In this document: positions 31,550 to 36,474 of the stretch, in pieces
Layout of the letters: every line of letters starts with the position of its first letter
Position numbering within the stretch: position 1 is the first letter of the stretch
Assembly (NCBI GenBank): GCA_041918155.1
Contig: JAYRWH010000087.1
Location: 1-36,474, forward strand
Direction of reading: 5' to 3'
Source: UBA668 sp041918155
GTDB lineage: Bacteria > Actinomycetota > Acidimicrobiia > Acidimicrobiales > Ilumatobacteraceae
Length of the DNA: 36,474 nt
The notes under the pieces: model-generated
The model's database searches: none
What the model was told of the DNA's origin: nothing
The model's input: the letters and a program-made list of their open reading frames with translations, nothing else
Position numbers and translations under genes: made by a program

Positions 31550-31713
31550 CGGCCACCTGCTTTCTGGGAAAGGGGAGAACGCGGGTGTTGGCCGTGCGGG
31601 CGACACCCTGTCGCCGGCGACCCCACCCTCTGGGTGAGAACCCTGCCGCGCCATCAGCCCGCACGGGCCGGTTGCAGCAAGGACCATCCGGGATCCCGGA
31701 CGCACGAAGTGTA
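31550..31713 (-). promoter_or_regulatory. rho promoter and structured 5' leader
   Basis: TACACT (31713-31708, minus) is a good -10 box, identical to that of rpiB; the start site would be near 31701. Right there TCCGGGATCCCGGA (31687-31700) is a perfect 14-bp palindrome. The leader of about 150 nt then has hairpins at 31624-31636 (CACCC-TCT-GGGTG) and 31599-31615 (GGCGACA-CCC-TGTCGCC). Rho genes are often autoregulated through the leader; this one may be as well. Fills most of the 254-bp gap after thrC. Confidence 0.5.
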
Positions 31714-31726
31714 GCGCTCACCGCCG

Positions 31727-31801
31727 TCTCCGAGTGTTTCTGTCGTACCTGTACCGCCGGAAACACTCGAAGAACGCCAACCAGCCGGAAACCCTCGGAG
31801 G
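31727..31801. repeat. 75-bp dispersed inverted-repeat element, copy 2
   Basis: Reverse-complement match to 20582-20656 along all 75 bp, about three quarters identical by eye and without gaps; the right arm GGAAACCCTCGGAGG (31787-31801) matches the first copy's left arm exactly when complemented. An inner inverted repeat CGAGTGTTTC (31731-31740) / GAAACACTCG (31760-31769) is perfect over 10 bp. It starts 2 nt after the thrC stop. Confidence 0.8.
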
Positions 31802-31803
31802 GG

Positions 31804-33192
31804 TCAAGCGAACGCGGTAGCCACGAAGTGCTGCACGGCCGCGAGGTCGTTGGGCAGCACCGTGAAGTGCTCGGGCAGGTCGAACAGGTCGTGCAGGTGC
31901 GGCGGCAGCGGCGGGCGCACGCGCGTCGCCTGCTCGACCGCGTCGGGGAATTTGGCCGGGTGAGCCGTGGCCAGCGTGACCGTCGTGCCCTCGAGTTGAC
32001 CGGCGGAGCGCAGCTTGGCGACAGCACCCACACCAACCGCCGAGTGCGGGTCGAGCAACATGCCCGTGTCGGCGTAGGTGCGAGAGATCACGCCCAGCGT
32101 CTCCGCGTCGTCGAGTCGGGCCGCGCGGAAACGACCTTCGAGGTGGGCGGCGCGCTGGTCGTCCTCCACAGTCAGCCGGCCACTGGCACGAAAGTGCTGC
32201 AATTGCTCGGCCGTCAGCCCGCCGTCGCGGCCGTTCATCTCGAACAGCAGGCGCTCGAAGTTCGATGACACCTGGATGTCCATGCTCGGGCTGAGTGACG
32301 GTACCACCGGAGCAGTGCTCATGTCGTTGCGGTTGAAGAACCGCTCGAGGATGTCGTTCGCGTTGGCGGCCACGACGAGTTGGTCGATCGGTGCGCCCAT
32401 GCGCCGGGCGATCCAGCCGCTGAACACGTTCCCGAAGTTGCCGCTCGGCACGCACACATTGATCGGCGTGGCGAGCACGTCGCACGCCGCGATGTAGTAC
32501 ACCACCTGCGCCATCACCCGCGCCCAGTTGATGCTGTTGACCGCGCTGAGCTGCATCTGCTCGCGGAACGCGACGTCGTTGAACATCGCCTTCACCATGT
32601 CCTGGCAGTCGTCGAACGTGCCCTCGACCGCTACCACCCGCACATTCGGCGAGTCGACCGTCGTCATCTGCTTGCGCTGCACATCGCTGGTGCGATTGTG
32701 CGGGTAAAGGATGACGATGTCGACGTTGGCGCAGTTCCTCACCCCGTCGATCGCGGCGGAGCCGGTGTCGCCACTGGTGGCGCCCACGATGGTCACCCGC
32801 TGCCCGCGGGCGCGCAGCACCTCGTCGAACATGCGGCCCACCAACTGCAGGGCCACGTCCTTGAACGCCAGCGTGGGCCCATGGAACAGCTCTTGCACGA
32901 AGTGGTCGTGCTCGAGCTGCACCAACGGCACCACCGCCGGGTGGGCGAAGGTGGCGTAGGCCTCATTGCACAGGCGCAGCACCGTGGCCGGGGCGATGTC
33001 GTCGCCGACGAACAACTGGATGATCTGGGCGGCGCGCTCGGCGTAGGTGCTGCCCGGAATGCGGGGCGGCAGTGCCGGCCACTCGGCAGGCACGTACAGC
33101 CCGCCGTCGTTGGCCAGGCCGGCGAGCAGGACGTCGGTGAACCCCAATTCGGGCGCGGCACCGCGGGTGGAGACATACCGGCTGGCGCTCAC
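31804..33192 (-). CDS. thrC: Threonine synthase, long form
   Basis: PLP enzyme converting O-phosphohomoserine to threonine. 462 residues with the N-terminal YVSTRGAAPELGFTDVLLAGLANDGGLYVP of the long E. coli/yeast-type enzyme, the PLP lysine Lys111 in LAFKDVALQ, and the phosphate-binding loop SGNFGN. Mycobacterial enzymes in the same position are the short form of about 360 residues, so this gene is of a different subtype. The GTG start lies 3 nt after the hom stop (operon). The homoserine kinase gene thrB that usually follows is not in the window. Confidence 0.96.
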   Translation of the reverse strand: MSASRYVSTRGAAPELGFTDVLLAGLANDGGLYVPAEWPALPPRIPGSTYAERAAQIIQLFVGDDIAPATVLRLCNEAYATFAHPAVVPLVQLEHDHFVQELFHGPTLAFKDVALQLVGRMFDEVLRARGQRVTIVGATSGDTGSAAIDGVRNCANVDIVILYPHNRTSDVQRKQMTTVDSPNVRVVAVEGTFDDCQDMVKAMFNDVAFREQMQLSAVNSINWARVMAQVVYYIAACDVLATPINVCVPSGNFGNVFSGWIARRMGAPIDQLVVAANANDILERFFNRNDMSTAPVVPSLSPSMDIQVSSNFERLLFEMNGRDGGLTAEQLQHFRASGRLTVEDDQRAAHLEGRFRAARLDDAETLGVISRTYADTGMLLDPHSAVGVGAVAKLRSAGQLEGTTVTLATAHPAKFPDAVEQATRVRPPLPPHLHDLFDLPEHFTVLPNDLAAVQHFVATAFA

Positions 33193-33195
33193 CGC

Positions 33196-34479
33196 TCAGG
33201 CCCCGATCACGCGCAGCAGACCGCCGACGCTGCGCACGACATCGAGGTCGCGCAGCTCGCGCACGGTCGCCTGCACCGATGCCTCACGCGCAAGGTGGGT
33301 GATGAACACCAGGCGCGCATCGGGGCCGATGCCCTCCTGCTCCGCGGCGCGAATGCTGACCCCATTGCGGGCGAACACACCCGTCACCGAGTGCAGCACT
33401 CCGGGGCGGTCGGCGACCTCCATGCTGAGCAGGTACTCGGCCGATGTTTCGTCGATCGGCTGGATGATCGCCCGGCCGAACGTGCCGAGGCTGCCGTGGG
33501 TGCCCTTGGCGAGGTTGACCGCGGCGTCGATGATGTCGCCGAGCACAGCACTCGCCGTCGGGTTCCCACCGGCGCCGCGGCCGTAGAACATCAGCGACCC
33601 GACCGACTCACCCTCCACGAACACCGCATTGAAGCTGTGGCGCACGCTCGCGAGCGGATGGGTGAGTGGCACCATCGTGGGATGCACGCGCACGCCGATC
33701 GCACCCGTCGTGGCATCGGCCTCGGCGATGCCGAGCAGCTTCACGACGTACCCGAGGCGCTTGGCCATGGCGATGTCGGCCGCGGTGATGCCGCTGATGC
33801 CCTCGTGGTACACGTCGCCGGCGACCACCTTCACGCCGAACGCGATCGTGGCCATCACCGCCGCCTTGGCACCGGCGTCGTAGCCCTCCACATCCGCGGT
33901 TGGGTCGCGCTCGGCGAAGCCGAGGGCCTGCGCCTCCGAGAGGGCAGCTGCGTAGTCGGCGCCCTCCTCGGTCATCTTCGTGAGGATGAAGTTGGTGGTG
34001 CCGTTGATGATGCCCATGATGCGACGGATGGGCTCGCCACGCAGGCTCTCGCGCAATGCGCGCACGATCGGGATGCCGCCGGCCACGGCGGCCTCGAACA
34101 GCAGGTCGACGCCGGCCTCGTCGGCCACGGCGAACAACTCGGTACCGACGTTGGCGAGCAGCTCCTTGTTGCCGGTGACCACCGGCTTGCCATTGCGCAG
34201 CGCGGTGGTGATGAGCTCGCGTGCCGGCTCGATGCCGCCGATGACCTCCACCACGACATCGACGTTCGGGTCGTTCACGACGGCCATCGCGTCCCGGGTG
34301 AGCACCCCTTCGGGCAGATCCACCTCACGCTCCTTGGACAAGTTGCGCACCGCCACCGCCACGACGTCCAGCCGCACACCCGTGCGCGCCTCGATCGTCG
34401 CCTGCTGACGGGCGATCAACGCCACGAGCGGGGCGCCGACGTTGCCGCACCCCAGTACACCGACCCTGATGAGCTTCAC
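33196..34479 (-). CDS. hom: Homoserine dehydrogenase
   Basis: Reduces aspartate semialdehyde to homoserine, the branch point to threonine and methionine. 427 residues: the Rossmann motif GCGNVG at 10-15, the catalytic domain with NGTTNFILTKM and GYDAGAKAAVMA, and a C-terminal ACT domain (YLLSMEVADRPGVLHSVTGVFARNGVSI) for threonine feedback. The GTG start at 34479 has TAGCCT exactly 7 nt upstream and no Shine-Dalgarno, so it is likely leaderless. In mycobacteria the gene (thrA) also follows lysA, but without the insertion seen here. Confidence 0.97.
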   Translation of the reverse strand: MKLIRVGVLGCGNVGAPLVALIARQQATIEARTGVRLDVVAVAVRNLSKEREVDLPEGVLTRDAMAVVNDPNVDVVVEVIGGIEPARELITTALRNGKPVVTGNKELLANVGTELFAVADEAGVDLLFEAAVAGGIPIVRALRESLRGEPIRRIMGIINGTTNFILTKMTEEGADYAAALSEAQALGFAERDPTADVEGYDAGAKAAVMATIAFGVKVVAGDVYHEGISGITAADIAMAKRLGYVVKLLGIAEADATTGAIGVRVHPTMVPLTHPLASVRHSFNAVFVEGESVGSLMFYGRGAGGNPTASAVLGDIIDAAVNLAKGTHGSLGTFGRAIIQPIDETSAEYLLSMEVADRPGVLHSVTGVFARNGVSIRAAEQEGIGPDARLVFITHLAREASVQATVRELRDLDVVRSVGGLLRVIGA

Positions 34480-34492
34480 GGCGTGAAGGCTA
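34474..34492. promoter_or_regulatory. hom -10 box and palindrome over the start codon
   Basis: TAGCCT (34492-34487, minus) is a leaderless-type -10. The 15-bp sequence CTTCACG-G-CGTGAAG (34474-34488) is a perfect palindrome covering the GTG start and the end of the -10 box. A protein binding it would block transcription initiation; a chance occurrence is also possible. Confidence 0.45.
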
Positions 34493-34727
34493 CGAGTTCC
34501 GCGCGACGAGCGAGCACGGCTTTACGCGCGACAGGCCGGGCGCCGGCAAGGACACCGAGCGCCGCGCCGCACGAGGCGGCGCGACGCTCCGAGGTGCCCA
34601 GGGAGGCCATTGCGAATTGATTCGCACTTCGTACGGTATTCCTCAAATTCACTCACGGAAAGCGGCATTCGTGAAAACGCGTCAGTTCTTGACACTCGGC
34701 GCGGGCGACCCCAGCCGAATCCCACTG
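34480..34727. other. Intergenic region with an AT-rich island between hom and pemK-like gene
   Basis: 248 bp without a convincing gene. Positions 34621-34690 are about 47% GC, far below the rest of the window. GCGAAT-TG-ATTCGC (34612-34625) is an inverted repeat. A 48-codon open frame (34668-34522, minus) crosses it but turns into Arg/Pro-rich shadow-like sequence, so I do not call it. The island may hold upstream promoter elements of hom or be a remnant of a lost gene. Confidence 0.5.
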
Positions 34728-35177
34728 TCAGCGCATGCCGTACCGCTGTACGCCCACCACCACTGCGTCGAACTCCGTGCGCGGCAGCACCGCCCCCTCG
34801 CGGCGCACCTGCGTCGGATCGACGTCGAGCACCCGCTCGACCTTGGCATAACTTGGCCGGCCGTCGCGATCCCAGGGGCCGACGCCCACCTTCACCTGCG
34901 GCTCGTTGTCGTGGGGCTTGGAGGTGAGCGGCACGCCGACGAGGTTGCCGCCGCGCCGGCCGATGATGACCACCGGTCGATCCTTGCCCTGGCGGGGGTC
35001 GTCCTCGTAGGGCACCCATGTCCACACGACCTCGCCCGGATCGGGGTCGCCGTCGATGCACGGCGAGTACTCGATGCGCAGGCCGGCCTCGACCGTACCG
35101 CCGCCGATGTCGGATGCCGGCGGACGCGGCGCTCGGCGGAACAGCTTGCCGATGGAAGAGATCAGCCCAGGTCGCAT
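34728..35177 (-). CDS. PemK/MazF-family protein, orphan
   Basis: 149 residues. Residues 45-149 match the PemK/MazF fold: PGEVVWTWVPYEDDPRQGKDRPVVIIGRR (conserved first strands with the GKDRPVVII core), VGVPLTSKPHD, and a C-terminal RTEFDAVVVGVQRYGMR. Family members are mRNA-cleaving toxins, but no antitoxin gene is adjacent, and a basic linker of about 40 residues precedes the domain. The ATG lies within the lysA end (16-bp overlap), so translation is coupled to lysA. Toxin activity is not established; orphan homologues may have other roles. Confidence 0.82.
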   Translation of the reverse strand: MRPGLISSIGKLFRRAPRPPASDIGGGTVEAGLRIEYSPCIDGDPDPGEVVWTWVPYEDDPRQGKDRPVVIIGRRGGNLVGVPLTSKPHDNEPQVKVGVGPWDRDGRPSYAKVERVLDVDPTQVRREGAVLPRTEFDAVVVGVQRYGMR

Positions 35178-36436
35178 TGCACCAGATCCTCATAGGTTTC
35201 GCGGCGCACGACGGCGCGGGCCTGTCCGTCGCGAACGAACACGACCGGCGGGCGGGTGAGCTTGTTGTAGTTGCTGGCCATGCTGTGTCCGTACGCGCCG
35301 GTAACCGGAGTGGCAAGCAGATCGCCCACCATCGTGCCATCAGGCAGGGCCGCGTCGAAGATGAGTACGTCGCCGCTCTCGCAGTGTTTGCCGACGAGCC
35401 GGGCGCGCAACGGGCGCGGCGACCCCACGGCCCGCGGCAGGAACGCCTCGTAGCCGCTCCCGTAGAGCACTGGCCGTGGGTTGTCGCTCATCCCGCCATC
35501 GACGCTGACGTACATGCGCACGCCGGGGATGTGCTTGATCGTGCCGACCGTGTAGAGCGTGACGGCCGCGGAGGCGACGATGCTGCGACCCGGCTCGACG
35601 CTGACCGCGCTGCGCACGCCGAGCGCCTGGCAGGCATCGAGCAGCACATTGCCCCACTGGGTTATGGTCGGGGCTTCCTCACCGGCTACGTACGCCACGC
35701 CGAGACCCCCGCCGAGCACCAGCTCGGGCAGATCGAGCGGGGCCGCGAAGCGGGCCATCACCTCGGCGGCGCGAGCGAAGCTGGACGCCTCGAAGACATT
35801 GCTGCCGATATGGCAGTGCACGCCGACCAGGTTGACACTCTTGGACTTCTGCATGCGCTCGACGGCGCGGCGGGCGTCGCCGTTGCCGAGGTTGAAGCCG
35901 AACTTGCTGTCGTCCTGGCCGGTGGCGATGAACTCGTGGGTGTGAGCATGCACCCCCGGTGTGATCCGGGCGAGCACGTTCGGCACGGGCAGCCCCTCGG
36001 CACGCAGGGCGTCGAGCCGGTCGAGCTCGTTGAAGCTGTCGACCACCACGTGGCGCACCCCTTCGGTGAGGCCCATGCGCAGCTCGTCGAGGCTCTTGTT
36101 GCTGCCATGCAGGGTGAGCGCACTCGCCGGCACACCGGCGCGCAGGGCGACGTACAACTCGCCACCGCTGGCCACGTCGAGCAACATCCCCTCCTCGTAC
36201 ACCAGGCGGGCCATCGCCGTGCAGAGGAACGCCTTCGTCGCGTACACCGCGCGGCCGGGCCCGAACGCGCCCACTGCCTCGCGGCAACGGGCACGCAGGT
36301 GGGCCTCGTCGTATACGAACGCGGGGGTGCCGAACTCGGCGGCGACATCGGTGAGGCGGCAACCACCGATCGACAGTGCGCCGTCGGCGAGCACCTCTGC
36401 CGTATCGGGCAGCAAGGCGACAGGCAGCGGCTTCAC
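35162..36436 (-). CDS. lysA: Diaminopimelate decarboxylase
   Basis: PLP enzyme making lysine from meso-diaminopimelate, last step of lysine synthesis. 424 residues: the PLP lysine Lys68 in VYATKAF, HCHIGSNV, the GGGLGVAY loop, EPGRSIVA, and the active-site Cys motif KHCESGD with the TGAYGHSMASNYN segment. The GTG start at 36436 overlaps the argS stop by 4 nt, and the end overlaps the PemK-like gene by 16 nt. The order argS-lysA is conserved in actinobacteria. Confidence 0.97.
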   Translation of the reverse strand: MKPLPVALLPDTAEVLADGALSIGGCRLTDVAAEFGTPAFVYDEAHLRARCREAVGAFGPGRAVYATKAFLCTAMARLVYEEGMLLDVASGGELYVALRAGVPASALTLHGSNKSLDELRMGLTEGVRHVVVDSFNELDRLDALRAEGLPVPNVLARITPGVHAHTHEFIATGQDDSKFGFNLGNGDARRAVERMQKSKSVNLVGVHCHIGSNVFEASSFARAAEVMARFAAPLDLPELVLGGGLGVAYVAGEEAPTITQWGNVLLDACQALGVRSAVSVEPGRSIVASAAVTLYTVGTIKHIPGVRMYVSVDGGMSDNPRPVLYGSGYEAFLPRAVGSPRPLRARLVGKHCESGDVLIFDAALPDGTMVGDLLATPVTGAYGHSMASNYNKLTRPPVVFVRDGQARAVVRRETYEDLVQCDLG

Positions 36437-36474
36437 ATTCGCTCCGGGGCGTCGATGCCGAGTAGGGACAGGCC
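36433..36474 (-). CDS. argS: Arginyl-tRNA synthetase, C-terminal end only
   Basis: The last 13 codons and stop of a gene entering from the right edge read GLSLLGIDAPERM, the typical C-terminus of ArgS (LGxxAPERM), which lies in the anticodon-binding domain. The TGA overlaps the GTG of lysA. The rest lies outside the window. The identification rests on this short tail plus the known argS-lysA order. Confidence 0.85.
   Translation of the reverse strand, partial: GLSLLGIDAPERM

Noticed and set aside
34522..34668. 48-codon minus-strand frame starting MPLSVSEFEEYRTKC
   Set aside because: Only the first 20 or so codons look protein-like; the rest is Arg/Pro/Cys-rich shadow sequence. No Shine-Dalgarno or leaderless box. 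Kept only as a possible remnant.
34480..34727. Threonine/isoleucine attenuator peptide or T-box upstream of hom
   Set aside because: No run of Thr or Ile codons, no T-box core, and hom appears leaderless, leaving no room for a leader.

Overview
The window is a 36.5 kb piece of a high-GC bacterial chromosome, densely coding on both strands. It most likely comes from an actinobacterium of the Acidimicrobiia type (inference). Evidence: very high GC, frequent GTG starts, an apparently leaderless promoter style, and a housekeeping gene order matching the one known from mycobacteria (argS-lysA-hom-thrC-rho-rpmE-prfA-prmC ... wecA-atpI-atpBEFHAGDC). Two separate b-subunit genes in the ATP synthase operon and a long-form threonine synthase set it apart from mycobacteria.

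Layout. 1-1.9 kb: class II fructose-1,6-bisphosphatase (glpX, +) converging on a short-chain dehydrogenase (-). 1.9-10.1 kb: the complete F1Fo ATP synthase operon on the minus strand, led by AtpZ-like and AtpI-like membrane proteins. 10.1-13.7 kb: a tandem hairpin repeat, then (minus) wecA, a small membrane protein, glyA and rpiB. 13.8-20.5 kb: an accessory-looking block interrupting the mycobacterial order: thiolase-like protein, lipoprotein, nucleoside hydrolase, DPP-IV-like peptidase, TerB-like protein and a second lipoprotein. 20.6-23.6 kb: prmC, prfA and an unrecognised gene. 23.6-27.4 kb: a DUF1800-DUF1501 pair, the latter Tat-exported with three C-terminal repeat domains. 27.6-31.8 kb: rpmE, an MFS exporter with a divergent regulator, and rho. 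31.8-36.5 kb: threonine/lysine synthesis (thrC, hom, lysA) with an orphan PemK/MazF-like gene inserted, and the last codons of argS. No gap between genes exceeds 300 bases. No rRNA, tRNA, CRISPR array or transposase was seen.

How it works together. The genes cover energy coupling (ATP synthase), one-carbon, pentose-phosphate and gluconeogenic metabolism (glyA, rpiB, glpX), envelope glycan initiation (wecA), translation termination (prfA, prmC, rpmE), transcription termination (rho) and aspartate-family amino acids. The most notable non-gene signals are a dispersed 75-bp inverted-repeat element seen twice, each just 3' of a gene; a tandem pair of 45-bp hairpins 3' of wecA; and a recurring TANNNT box 7-8 nt before the start codon of eight genes, which suggests extensive leaderless transcription and helps to fix several starts.
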